Notes under the pieces: model-generated
The model's database searches: none
Told to the model about the DNA's origin: nothing
What the model saw: the letters and a program-made list of their open reading frames with translations, nothing else
DNA from: Bacillus sp. NP157
GTDB taxonomy: Bacteria; Pseudomonadota; Gammaproteobacteria; Xanthomonadales; Rhodanobacteraceae
Reading direction: 5' to 3'
Assembly (NCBI GenBank): GCA_018889975.1
Contig: CP076546.1
Coordinates: forward strand, 1,178,001-1,242,000
DNA: 64,000 nt
Part shown: positions 17,992 to 26,100 of the stretch, piece after piece
Layout: each line of letters opens with the position of its first letter
Position numbering within the stretch: the stretch's first letter is position 1
Program-made: the position numbers and the translations under genes

Positions 17992-19581
17992 ATGAACAGC
18001 ACCGTTTTGACCGAACAGGCCGCAGGGTCCCCGCAGACCCGCCTGGTCAGCCTCGTTGTCTTTGGCGGCGTGCTCCTCGCCGCGGCCATCTATGTCGGCT
18101 CCCAGCTAGGCCACGACCTGACCGTCGCGCCGACCGGGCCGACCTTCGAATACGTATTGCTGGGCATCGCACTGCTGATTGCCCTCGGTTTCGAATTCGT
18201 CAACGGCTTCCACGACACCGCGAACGCCGTCGCCACCGTGATCTACACGCGGTCGCTGCCGGCGACCTTCGCCGTGGTCTGGTCGGGAAGCTGGAACTTC
18301 ATTGGCGTGCTGATCTCCAGTGGCGCCGTGGCCTACGCGGTGCTGCAGCTGCTGCCCATCGCGCTGGTGCTGAACGTGGGCTCGGGCATCGGCTTCGCGA
18401 TGGTCTTCGCGCTCCTCATCGCCGCGATCATCTGGAACCTCGGCACGTGGTGGCTGGGTTTGCCCTCGTCGAGTTCGCACACGCTGATCGGCTCGATCAT
18501 CGGCGTTGGCATCATGAACCAGATGATGAACCCGGGCGACGCCAACGCGGCGGTCGACTGGAGCCAGGCGCTGAGCGTCGGCAAGTCCCTGCTGTTTTCA
18601 CCCCTGATCGGCTTCGCCGCGGCGTACCTGCTGCTGCTCGCGCTGAAGACCTTCGTCAAGGTGCCTGAGCTCTACGCCGAACCGCACGGCGACAAACCGC
18701 CGCCGTTCTGGGTGCGCAGCCTGCTGATCCTGACCTGCACCGGCGTGTCCTTCGCCCACGGCTCGAACGACGGCCAGAAGGGCATGGGCCTGATCATGCT
18801 CATCCTGATCGGCACCGTGCCCAGCGCCTATGCACTGAACAAGGCGGTGACCGCGGACGAGACCCAGACCTTCGTCTCGGTGGCGCACCACGCCAGCGAG
18901 ACGTTGTCGAAATACGCACAGGGTGCGACCGTGAGCGGCTCGCCGCGCAGCGAAATCGAGCACTACATCCAGACCCATGACGCCACGCCGCAGACGATGG
19001 CCGCGCTCACCGCGTTGACCAGCACGATTGCCGGCCAGGTCGGGCAGCGTAGCTCGCTGGCCGACGTGCCGCAGCACGAGATCAACAACGTGCGCAACAA
19101 CATGTACCTCAGCTCCGAAGCGCTGCGCCTGATGGCGAAGTCAAAGCAGCCAGCGTTCTCGGCGGACGACCAGGCGGTGCTGGACAACTACCACGGCCTG
19201 CTCGACAAATCGACGAAGTTCATCCCGACCTGGGTGAAGGTGGCGGTTGCCATCGCACTGGGCCGGGGCACCATGGTGGGTTGGCGGCGCATCGTGCGCA
19301 CCGTGGGCGAGAGGATCGGCAAGCAGCACCTGACCTATGCGCAGGGCGCGTCGGCCGAAGTCGTCGCGATGCTGACCATCGGCGCCGCCGACCGCTTCGG
19401 GCTGCCAGTCAGTACGACCCACGTGTTGTCTTCCGGCGTCGCCGGCACGATGACCGCGAACGGATCCGGGCTGCAATGGAACACGGTGCGCAACATGCTG
19501 CTGGCATGGGTGCTGACGCTGCCGGTGTCGATCGCGCTGGCGGCGTGCCTGTTCTGGATGCTGCGCCACGTCTTCGTCTGA
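17992..19581 (+). CDS. pit: Pit-family inorganic phosphate transporter
   Basis: Inner-membrane, proton-coupled low-affinity phosphate (metal-phosphate) transporter, 529 residues. The two inverted PHO4 repeats are visible: GFEFVNGFHDTANAVAT and LPSSSSHTLIGSIIG in the first half; SFAHGSNDGQKGMG and GLPVSTTHVLSSGVAGTM in the second. A hydrophilic insertion (about residues 280-400) separates them, as in E. coli PitA. A polyphosphate-binding CHAD gene is divergently adjacent. No PhoU-like gene is next to it. Confidence 0.95.
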   Translation: MNSTVLTEQAAGSPQTRLVSLVVFGGVLLAAAIYVGSQLGHDLTVAPTGPTFEYVLLGIALLIALGFEFVNGFHDTANAVATVIYTRSLPATFAVVWSGSWNFIGVLISSGAVAYAVLQLLPIALVLNVGSGIGFAMVFALLIAAIIWNLGTWWLGLPSSSSHTLIGSIIGVGIMNQMMNPGDANAAVDWSQALSVGKSLLFSPLIGFAAAYLLLLALKTFVKVPELYAEPHGDKPPPFWVRSLLILTCTGVSFAHGSNDGQKGMGLIMLILIGTVPSAYALNKAVTADETQTFVSVAHHASETLSKYAQGATVSGSPRSEIEHYIQTHDATPQTMAALTALTSTIAGQVGQRSSLADVPQHEINNVRNNMYLSSEALRLMAKSKQPAFSADDQAVLDNYHGLLDKSTKFIPTWVKVAVAIALGRGTMVGWRRIVRTVGERIGKQHLTYAQGASAEVVAMLTIGAADRFGLPVSTTHVLSSGVAGTMTANGSGLQWNTVRNMLLAWVLTLPVSIALAACLFWMLRHVFV

Positions 19582-19670
19582 GCGCGCTTCGTCGGGGAAT
19601 GCCGCTGACGCTGTCGGGTTTCGCCTGCAAACGATCGGCCGGTTTGCTGACAGACGCCCATCGGCACCTC

Positions 19671-19728
19671 GATTAGCCTTTACATCGCTCCGCCAGCCAA
19701 CGAGGTGGCGGGCTCCTAAAGGCTAATC
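19671..19728. promoter_or_regulatory. Strong hairpin upstream of the toxin-antitoxin pair
   Basis: GATTAGCCTTTA (19671-19682) and TAAAGGCTAATC (19717-19728) are exact reverse complements. Inside the loop, CCGCCA and TGGCGG form a second stem. The structure ends three bases before the AGAGGGA ribosome site of the antitoxin frame, so it could be an operator, an attenuator or a terminator for pit; there is no U-tract for the last. Confidence 0.6.
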
Positions 19729-19742
19729 AGAGGGAAAACGCC

Positions 19743-20003
19743 ATGACTTCATCCCATCGGATGCGCCGTCGCACCTGCGTTGCGGACGCATCCAGTTCAG
19801 CCCCGAGCCTCTCTGCTCCCCGCGAAACCCACGTTCAGATGCCTGCGCGCGTCCGTTCCGTTTCCGAAGCACGTATTCGGGAAGGCATACTCGAGACGGC
19901 CTTTCTCCTTTCTGGCCCGAACCGCGACCACCTGCTGGCAAGCATTGCGGAACTCCGCGCCGGCAAGGGTGTTGAACACGCGCTTGTCGATTTCGCGGAC
20001 TAA
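19743..20003 (+). pseudogene. yefM: YefM-like antitoxin with internal deletion
   Basis: 86-residue frame whose C-terminal half (LETAFLLSGPNRDHLLASIAELRAGKG split, residues 50-78) matches the toxin-binding tail of YefM/Phd antitoxins. The N-terminal DNA-binding fold is not intact. VRSVSEAR (37-44) resembles the first strand and SEAR turn of YefM, but about 35 residues that normally follow are missing, and the first 32 residues match nothing. Either the ATG at 19743 (good ribosome site) or 19839 could be used. It precedes yoeB by seven bases. It may still neutralise the toxin but should not bind DNA as YefM does. Confidence 0.65.
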
Positions 20004-20010
20004 CCCATCC

Positions 20011-20271
20011 ATGGCAAGGAAGCTGATCTTCAGTCCCCGCGGCTGGAGGGACTACCAATCGTGGATCGATGACCGGAAAGCGATTCGACGGGTAAATACC
20101 CTGATCAGGGATGCTCTGCGGACACCGGATAGCGGAGCGGGGAAACCTAAACCGCTATCCGGCGACCTGCAGGGACTCTGGTCACGCAGGATCGATGAGG
20201 AACATCGCCTGGTCTACGTCTCCCGTGACGATTCGATCGAGATTGCGATGTGCAGGACGCATTACCAATGA
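20011..20271 (+). CDS. yoeB: YoeB-family toxin with altered catalytic residue
   Basis: 86 residues, full length for YoeB, a ribosome-dependent mRNA endonuclease of type II toxin-antitoxin systems. LWSRRIDEEHRLVYV and the CRTHYQ terminus are diagnostic. Of the catalytic set known for E. coli YoeB (Glu46, Arg65, His83), Arg66 and His84 are present, but the Glu in GKPEPL is Lys here (GKPKPL, Lys47). Loss of this general base should weaken or abolish cleavage. Together with the damaged antitoxin this looks like a decaying module. The start is the ATG at 20011. Confidence 0.85.
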   Translation: MARKLIFSPRGWRDYQSWIDDRKAIRRVNTLIRDALRTPDSGAGKPKPLSGDLQGLWSRRIDEEHRLVYVSRDDSIEIAMCRTHYQ

Positions 20272-20280
20272 TTCCTGCTA

Positions 20281-21159
20281 TCAGTCGTTCGCCATCAGTG
20301 CGAGCAGGTCGTTCTGGATCGTCGTGCTGTAGGCGTCGAGCGGAAGGTCGTTCGGCATGACGTCGAACGGGTCTTCGATCTGGTCGCCAAGCGCATCCAG
20401 GCCGAAGAACGTGTAAGCGAGGATCGCCACCACCGCCGGCGTGAACCAGCCAAGTACGCCGACGAGGCAGAACGGCAGGAAGAAGCAGTAGACGTACACC
20501 GATCGATGCAGCATCAGGATGTACGAGAACGGGATCGGCGTGCCGCGGATGCGCTCGCACCCACCCAGGACATGCGACAGCGAACTGACCTTGGCATCGA
20601 TGCTTGCGAGCAGGATTGGATCGACATGCCCGGCGCGGGCGGCGTCGGCTAGTCCCACGCCCAACCGATGCAGCAGGAAAGCCGGCCGGTTCGGCGCAAC
20701 CGCGATTGCATCCGCTAGCCGCGGTGACAACCAGCGCGCGAGGTCGCGCGTCGCGTCCGTGCCGCGCAGGTGATGGCGCAGGGCGTGGGCGAAGGCGATC
20801 ACCATGCCGATCAGGCGGGCGCGTTCCTCCGCCGCCGCTCCCGGAAGGAAGGCGCGGACCTGGCGGGCCAGGTCGCGCGACGAGATCAGCAGCTCACCCC
20901 AGAGGTTCCGCGCTTCCCACCAGCGCTGGTAGGCCACGGTGTTGCGAAACCCCAGGAAGATGGCGAGGGTCAGGCCCATCAGGGTGAGCGGCGTTGCGTT
21001 CAGGCCGCCACCGAACCAGCCATAGCGCAGGTCGAGTACCGCGATGACCAGCGACAAGAGCACGGTGAAGGCGAGCCGCCACACGATCACCGGCATGATC
21101 GTGCCGCGATAGGCGAAGAGGAGCGATCCGATGCGTGGTGCGCGGGTGCTGTGGGTCAT
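20281..21159 (-). CDS. Bestrophin-like (UPF0187/YneE) membrane protein
   Basis: 292-residue integral membrane protein of the bacterial bestrophin family, which forms pentameric ion channels. It shows the N-terminal helix with LFAYRGTIMPVIVWR, the FLGFRNTVAYQRWWEARNLWG motif that is highly conserved in the family, and the acidic LGDQIEDPFDVMPNDLP segment near the C-terminus. I chose the ATG at 21159 in preference to one 12 codons upstream, by alignment with the usual N-terminus. Ion selectivity is not predictable. It converges with yoeB. Confidence 0.88.
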   Translation of the reverse strand: MTHSTRAPRIGSLLFAYRGTIMPVIVWRLAFTVLLSLVIAVLDLRYGWFGGGLNATPLTLMGLTLAIFLGFRNTVAYQRWWEARNLWGELLISSRDLARQVRAFLPGAAAEERARLIGMVIAFAHALRHHLRGTDATRDLARWLSPRLADAIAVAPNRPAFLLHRLGVGLADAARAGHVDPILLASIDAKVSSLSHVLGGCERIRGTPIPFSYILMLHRSVYVYCFFLPFCLVGVLGWFTPAVVAILAYTFFGLDALGDQIEDPFDVMPNDLPLDAYSTTIQNDLLALMAND

Positions 21160-21219
21160 GCCGGTTATTCCACTCCGGAAGGCGCCAGCTTGCATTGGGC
21201 GTTTTGCCGCAGGCCTGGA

Positions 21220-21561
21220 TCAGGTGGGCGTCGCGCCTGTGTCGCCCGACTCGTCCGCCTTACGCCGGCGGCGCTTCGGGGCGGGCTGGGCCAGCAGGGA
21301 CTGCAGGTAGGCCACCCCTTCTTCTTCCGGAAACCACGCCACCACGTCGGCTACGCTCAGGTCGTATTGCAGGCGCAGGGTTTCGAACGCGAGGCGTGCG
21401 TCGGCCAGGGGATCGACCCGCACGGTTTTTGGACGCCCAGGTTTTCGCTTCGCGACGGGCGCTGCCGCCGCCGGCTCCGGCTGGCGGACGGCTTGCTGGC
21501 GCTCGAGTGCGGCGAGTTCGTCCTGGAACTGTCTGAAGTCGTATTTGCCGGACGAGTTCAT
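21220..21561 (-). CDS. Hypothetical basic protein with AT-hook-like motif
   Basis: 113-residue hydrophilic protein of no family I recognise. The N-terminal part (MNSSGKYDFRQFQDELAALE) is a likely helix, followed by an Ala/Pro linker and KRKPGRPKTVRV, which contains the GRP core of AT-hook DNA-binding motifs. A C-terminal helical segment ends in a basic tail (KRRRRK). A nucleoid-associated or DNA-binding role is possible. It is a single gene downstream of the stress-protein genes on the same strand. Confidence 0.6.
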   Translation of the reverse strand: MNSSGKYDFRQFQDELAALERQQAVRQPEPAAAAPVAKRKPGRPKTVRVDPLADARLAFETLRLQYDLSVADVVAWFPEEEGVAYLQSLLAQPAPKRRRRKADESGDTGATPT

Positions 21562-21699
21562 CGCTCAAATCTGCAGAAACGTGGTCTCTAGTGTGCCACG
21601 AGCTGGCGTGGGAAATCTGAGAATCCCGACCTTTTCCACTGCGATGTGTCTCAAAAATAGGGTGCCAAACCGCCAGACGCGCCAGGCACCCTGGGCGAA

Positions 21700-22218
21700 T
21701 CAGGGGACGCGGGCTTCCGCACCCGAGGAAATGTCGTCCGCATTGTTCCGCTTGAACACGTCCCTGGCGACATCGCGCTGGTGGCCTGTATCGGTATGCA
21801 CCGAGATCAGGATGCTGCCCTCCCGAACCTTGGCGTCATAGCGCTTGGCCTCGAATTCCGGGATGCCCATGCCGACCAGGGCGCCGATGATGCCGCCCGT
21901 GGCGGTACCCACGGCAGCGCCGCCGAGGGCGGCCATGATCGGGCCGGCGGCGATGAACGGGCCGACCCCGGGGATGGCAAGGGCACCGATGCCGGCCAGC
22001 CAGCCCAGGCCGGCGCCGAGGCCTAGCCCGACCACGCCGCCGGTGGTCGCGCCTTCAGGCGCCTTGGTGTGGTGCTCGTGGGCGAAATCGCGGGTGCCGC
22101 GACGGTCCGGCAGCAGGGCAGAGATGTCGTCACTGGTGAAACCGGCCTGCTTCAGTTCGAGCACGATGTGTTCGGCCTGCTCGACCGTGCGGGTGGTGCA
22201 ATAGACGGACGCATTCAT
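21700..22218 (-). CDS. General-stress-like protein with glycine-zipper segment
   Basis: 172-residue protein. The N-terminal domain (NASVYCTTRTVEQAEHIVLELKQAGF split, residues 2-27) resembles the YflT-type general stress fold. A Gly/Ala-rich hydrophobic segment (about 58-110) looks like glycine-zipper membrane association, and a C-terminal strand (ILISVHTDT) closes the fold. AGGA six bases before the ATG at 22218 favours this start over the one two codons upstream. It lies 18 bases downstream of the BON gene on the same strand, so the two are probably an operon for envelope stress. Confidence 0.7.
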   Translation of the reverse strand: MNASVYCTTRTVEQAEHIVLELKQAGFTSDDISALLPDRRGTRDFAHEHHTKAPEGATTGGVVGLGLGAGLGWLAGIGALAIPGVGPFIAAGPIMAALGGAAVGTATGGIIGALVGMGIPEFEAKRYDAKVREGSILISVHTDTGHQRDVARDVFKRNNADDISSGAEARVP

Positions 22219-22236
22219 GGGCATTCCTCGCTGGGG

Positions 22237-22605
22237 TCAGTGCTTGATATCGAGCTGGTTGTCGACCGTGGTGACGCCTGGCGTGCCCTTGGCGAGCTGC
22301 TCGATACGCGACTTCTCGGCGACATCCTTGACCGGACCACGCAGGGTGACGGTGCCGTTGGCGGCGATGAGCTTCACGTTGTGCGCCATGGTCGACAGGC
22401 TGTCGTCACCGACGATGGCCTTGCGCACGGCGGCCGCGACCTTGATGTCGGCGGCATCGTTAGGCTGGTCGATCGGCGTCGCGTGGTCGCCGGCTCGGTC
22501 GCGCTGGTTGATCTGGCTGTTATCGACTTTCGACGCATCCTGGGCGAGCAGGGGAGCCGAGGCGCCGGCGAGCAGCAGGACAGTGAGGATGGCGCGTGGA
22601 TTCAC
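22237..22605 (-). CDS. Periplasmic BON-domain protein (OsmY-like)
   Basis: 122-residue exported protein. A GTG start at 22605 with CGGAGAG seven bases upstream leads directly into a signal peptide (VNPRAILTVLLLAGASAPLLAQ split over residues 1-22). One BON domain follows: DIKVAAAVRKAIVGDDSLS...VKLIAANGTVTLRGPVKD...RIEQLAKGTPGVTTVDNQLDI. BON domains bind phospholipid and are typical of osmotic and envelope stress proteins. It is upstream of the glycine-zipper protein in the same direction. Confidence 0.85.
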   Translation of the reverse strand: MNPRAILTVLLLAGASAPLLAQDASKVDNSQINQRDRAGDHATPIDQPNDAADIKVAAAVRKAIVGDDSLSTMAHNVKLIAANGTVTLRGPVKDVAEKSRIEQLAKGTPGVTTVDNQLDIKH

Positions 22606-22857
22606 GGCGGCTCTCCGCGTGGGGACGAGGCCGCAGTACGCAGCAACCGGCGTGAACCACCGGTGCAGCGCGTGTCCAGAGCGGGGCAACCACGCCGCGG
22701 CGTGGCGCGACGGTTCAGCCGGCGCCGCGCCGGGCTGGGCGCGCGGGGGCTGCCGACGCAACGTGGCAAGTCAGTGCGCATGACCGTGGGCCCCTTGCGG
22801 TCGCCGTGTTCCCTCCCGTAGTTTCCCCTGCATCCGGTTCTGGGCAGGAGGCTAGCT

Positions 22858-23448
22858 GTGACCGTGAAAAATAAACTCGTGGCGTGTGCATTGCTGCTCG
22901 CTTCGCCATCCTGTTGGGCCGAGGCGCAGTCGTTTGCGATGGATCATGCAAGTGTGGACGTAGCTTCTTGCCAGGATGTCGCGGTGAAGGAGCGCATGTT
23001 TTCGTGTCATCGCATCGAACGCGGCACCGGGTATGTCGTCGCGACTCGACAGTACTGGCCACCCCGGCGATCCGATGACGATGCCTTTGAGAAGGTCACC
23101 GTTGTCTTCCAGTCGAAGCCCAACCGGGGGGATAAGCTGGATGTGGCAAGGAACGGGGTAGCGGTTTTCTTCAGCGCGGGTCCGAGTTCCTTTCCTGGCA
23201 ATCACGGCTGCTACGGAGCCGCACGGGATGGCGTGGTTGACGTCGTCAGTGTGTCGGAATCGGCGATACGGGTTCTGGTGTCGGCCACGATTGACGTTCA
23301 GAGCCCGCTCGGTTTCCAGGGCGAATGCCAGCCGAAGAAAATGCTGAAGCGGGAGATTACCGCTCGGGTGGCGCGAGTTGATGACCTGACCACGTGGCGT
23401 GGCCGCAAGGATGGCTCGCCGGATGCGTGGGACGAAGCGCACCCTTGA
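22858..23448 (+). CDS. Hypothetical exported protein
   Basis: 196 residues with a GTG start six bases after CAGGAGG and a signal peptide cleaved near CWAEA. The mature part has a few Cys residues (in VASCQD, FSCHR, HGCYG, GECQP) that could form two disulfides, and is otherwise a mixed, probably beta-rich protein. I do not recognise a family. Its G+C is visibly lower than that of its neighbours, which may reflect recent acquisition. It is a single gene with no clear operon partner. Confidence 0.65.
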   Translation: MTVKNKLVACALLLASPSCWAEAQSFAMDHASVDVASCQDVAVKERMFSCHRIERGTGYVVATRQYWPPRRSDDDAFEKVTVVFQSKPNRGDKLDVARNGVAVFFSAGPSSFPGNHGCYGAARDGVVDVVSVSESAIRVLVSATIDVQSPLGFQGECQPKKMLKREITARVARVDDLTTWRGRKDGSPDAWDEAHP

Positions 23449-23466
23449 TCGGCGTGGCGCGACGGT

Positions 23467-24198
23467 TCAGCCCGCGCGGAACGTCACGACGAGCACGTCG
23501 CGGTGCGAGGCCTTGCCGGGGTCGAGCGGGGTCACCGGCGTCACGCCGTGGAACACGCGCGGATCGTGGATCAGGGCGGCATCGAACGGCTGCTTCAGGG
23601 TGAATTCGCCGAGGGCACGACCGTCCGGGGCATGGATCGTGGTGGTGCCACTGGCGATGTTTTCCCGGTCGACCAGCAACACCAGCACGTAATCGACACC
23701 GTCGCGATGGCTGCCTTCCGGCGTGGGTTCCCCCGCCGCGCCCGCGGTCGCCTCGATCCGGAACTGGTGCACTTCGATGTGCCAGTGCGCGACGTCGGGC
23801 GAAAGGCCACCGAAGAAATCGCGGCAGAAATCGAGGATCGCCGTCATGCTGGCGCCCGTGGCCACCTCCGGGAACACCGGCTGGAACCAGCGCTCGATGT
23901 CGCCCTGCAGCGTGTTGTAGGCCAGGGTCTGGAAGTGCGCCTGGTGGCCGCGCGGCTCGACCCGGCCGAAGCGCTCGGCGGCGTAGACGGCGTGGCGGCG
24001 ACGGCGGAAGCGCCCGGTGGCGGCCAGATAGGTGTCCGGTTCCAGCGCGTTCCAGCTGGCCGCGAAGGCGTTCCAGTCACCCAACGAAGCCGTGTGGCTG
24101 ACCAGGTCGCGCATCGTGTCGCCCTGTACGAAGGCGAATCCGTCATCGCGCAGCTGGTCGTGGAGGGAAAGTTCGATCGCTTCGAGGGGGGCGTTCAT
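23467..24198 (-). CDS. 2OG-Fe(II) dioxygenase family protein
   Basis: 243-residue non-haem iron dioxygenase of the 2OG-Fe dioxygenase family (PF10014 type), which includes free L-isoleucine hydroxylases. The facial triad is visible as His164-x-Asp166 (GSHRDGVDY) and His217 (HDPRVFHGVTPV), with the downstream Arg of SHRD. The start ATG at 24198 follows the L,D-transpeptidase stop by 22 bases on the same strand, so the two may be co-transcribed. The substrate, a free amino acid or small molecule, is not identifiable. Confidence 0.82.
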   Translation of the reverse strand: MNAPLEAIELSLHDQLRDDGFAFVQGDTMRDLVSHTASLGDWNAFAASWNALEPDTYLAATGRFRRRRHAVYAAERFGRVEPRGHQAHFQTLAYNTLQGDIERWFQPVFPEVATGASMTAILDFCRDFFGGLSPDVAHWHIEVHQFRIEATAGAAGEPTPEGSHRDGVDYVLVLLVDRENIASGTTTIHAPDGRALGEFTLKQPFDAALIHDPRVFHGVTPVTPLDPGKASHRDVLVVTFRAG

Positions 24199-24220
24199 TG
24201 CGCGCAGTATACGCCTCGGG

Positions 24221-25960
24221 TCACGGGGCGGTGAGCACCTGCGGCTTGTCCAGGGCGCCAAGCAGGCCGCTATCGCGGTCGTAGATGTCGTTCTTGAACG
24301 ACAGCCTGCCGTCTTCGTCCACGTCGACCGTCCAGTACGCCAGCAGGATCGGCACGGACGTGGGCAGGGTGACGTTCTGGGTCTTGCCGTCGGCGATGCG
24401 CGCGTCGATGGCGTCGCGGTTCCACTTCTGGTCGTCGTTGAACAGCAGTTGGACCAGGTCCAGCGGGTGCTCGACGCGGATGCAGCCCGAGCTGGTATCG
24501 CGGCGTGCCTTCGCGAACAGCTCCCGGTGCGGCGTGTCGTGCAGGTAGACCGCGAACGAGTTGGGGAAGCGGATCACCACCTGGCCGAGCGAATTGCCCG
24601 CACCGGCGTCCTGTCGAAGGGTGATGCCGCGCGGGTTGGACCAGTTCACGCTCGACGCGGGAATCGTATTGCCCGCGCTGTCGAGGACGCGGATGCGGTT
24701 GTTGGCGAGGTAAGCGGGGTTGGCGCGGATCTTCGGCAGGACGTCGTTCTTGAGGATCGTGGGCGGCACGGTCCAGGTCGGATTGAAGGTGACGTAGGTG
24801 ATGTCCGAACGGAAGATCGGCGTGCTGCGATAGGGCTTGCCCACCTGCACGCGCGACTTCCACACGGGATTGCCGTCGCGGTAGAAGGTGACCTTGAATC
24901 CGGCGACGTCGACGACGACGAAGGTGGTCGGCAAGGCATGCAACAGCCAGCGCGCACGTTCGAGGTTGGCGCGCACCTGGCCGATGCGCTGGGTGAGCGG
25001 CACGTTCATCGCGGCCAGCGTGTCGGCGCCGACGGCACCGTCGGTATCCAGCCCGTGGTCCGCCTGGAAGCGCTTCACTGCATCGGTCACCGGGTTGTCG
25101 TAGTGCTGGCCGTGGGCCAGCGTCTGGTCGAGGTAGCCCTCCGCGACCAGACGCGCGCGCAGGCTGGATACGCGTGGATCTTTCATGCCTGGCTTCAGCG
25201 ACGGGCCGTCGGGCACGGGCGGCCACTCGCCGCCGGCGGCGGCCGACGCGCGCAGCCGGGCAAGGCCGTCGCGCAGTTGCGCGTAAAGGGGATGCTGGGG
25301 CCGGGCCATGGCGAAGGCCTGGTCGACCGAGCGCTCGTCGATCGAGGTCTCGAGCATGGCCAGGCCCTGCTGTGGGTCGATCGCCAGCGGGTCGATGTTC
25401 CAGACCGGATCGAGCCGGGTCGGGTCGACCTTGCCGCGGGCGAGCTGGACCAGCGCGGTGATGTAGGCCCGGGTGGCCAGTAAGTCAAAATCGGCATGTT
25501 GTTCCGGACTGGCGTCCTTGAAGCCGGGAGCCTGGTAGGTCGCGCGCAGCGCATCGAGGCCGTAATCCTGCGGATTCAGCCCGTCGCCCTCGACCGAGGC
25601 CAGCCCGGCGAACAGCGCGTCGACGTTCTGGCTATCCGACCAGGCAGCAGCGAAATGGCGTTGCGTATAGAAATCCGACAGGGCCTTGCTCACCGCGGCG
25701 TGCTTGCGGGTGATCGGGCCGCCTTCGATCGGAGTCATTGCCTGGATGCGACCGAAGATCGCCTGGCCCACGGGATCGTCGGCCGGTGGTGGCTGCGGCA
25801 GGGCGACGCTGGCCGATGACCCCGGCGCTGGGGCGACGATCGGCGGCGGGCTGGCCGCCGAACCCGGCGACGGCGGGGTCTGCGTCTTGCCGCACAAGGG
25901 CAGGGCGGTCGTGAGGAGGAACATGGCGAGCGCACCATGCAACCGCTTTTCCATAGTCAT
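24221..25960 (-). CDS. ldtD: L,D-transpeptidase YcbB/LdtD-like
   Basis: 579-residue periplasmic murein L,D-transpeptidase that forms 3-3 cross-links. It starts with a signal peptide or lipoprotein-like segment (LLTTALPLCG) and a Pro-rich stretch. A YcbB-type scaffold domain, a peptidoglycan-binding domain (about 255-320) and a YkuD catalytic domain follow, with nucleophile Cys493 in DTSSGCIRVEHP. Length and order match E. coli LdtD (about 615 residues). It is divergent from a second, unrelated L,D-transpeptidase-like gene. Confidence 0.92.
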   Translation of the reverse strand: MTMEKRLHGALAMFLLTTALPLCGKTQTPPSPGSAASPPPIVAPAPGSSASVALPQPPPADDPVGQAIFGRIQAMTPIEGGPITRKHAAVSKALSDFYTQRHFAAAWSDSQNVDALFAGLASVEGDGLNPQDYGLDALRATYQAPGFKDASPEQHADFDLLATRAYITALVQLARGKVDPTRLDPVWNIDPLAIDPQQGLAMLETSIDERSVDQAFAMARPQHPLYAQLRDGLARLRASAAAGGEWPPVPDGPSLKPGMKDPRVSSLRARLVAEGYLDQTLAHGQHYDNPVTDAVKRFQADHGLDTDGAVGADTLAAMNVPLTQRIGQVRANLERARWLLHALPTTFVVVDVAGFKVTFYRDGNPVWKSRVQVGKPYRSTPIFRSDITYVTFNPTWTVPPTILKNDVLPKIRANPAYLANNRIRVLDSAGNTIPASSVNWSNPRGITLRQDAGAGNSLGQVVIRFPNSFAVYLHDTPHRELFAKARRDTSSGCIRVEHPLDLVQLLFNDDQKWNRDAIDARIADGKTQNVTLPTSVPILLAYWTVDVDEDGRLSFKNDIYDRDSGLLGALDKPQVLTAP

Positions 25961-26100
25961 TGCCTATTGCTTCCAGAACAACGCGCGGTGGTTGCTACAC
26001 GCTTTCACATATATGAATGGCACAGATGTGACGATCTTGTGGTCAATAAATGATCACCGCGTTAGGATCGGCCGGTCTCATATGTATCCCGGCTGGCCTG

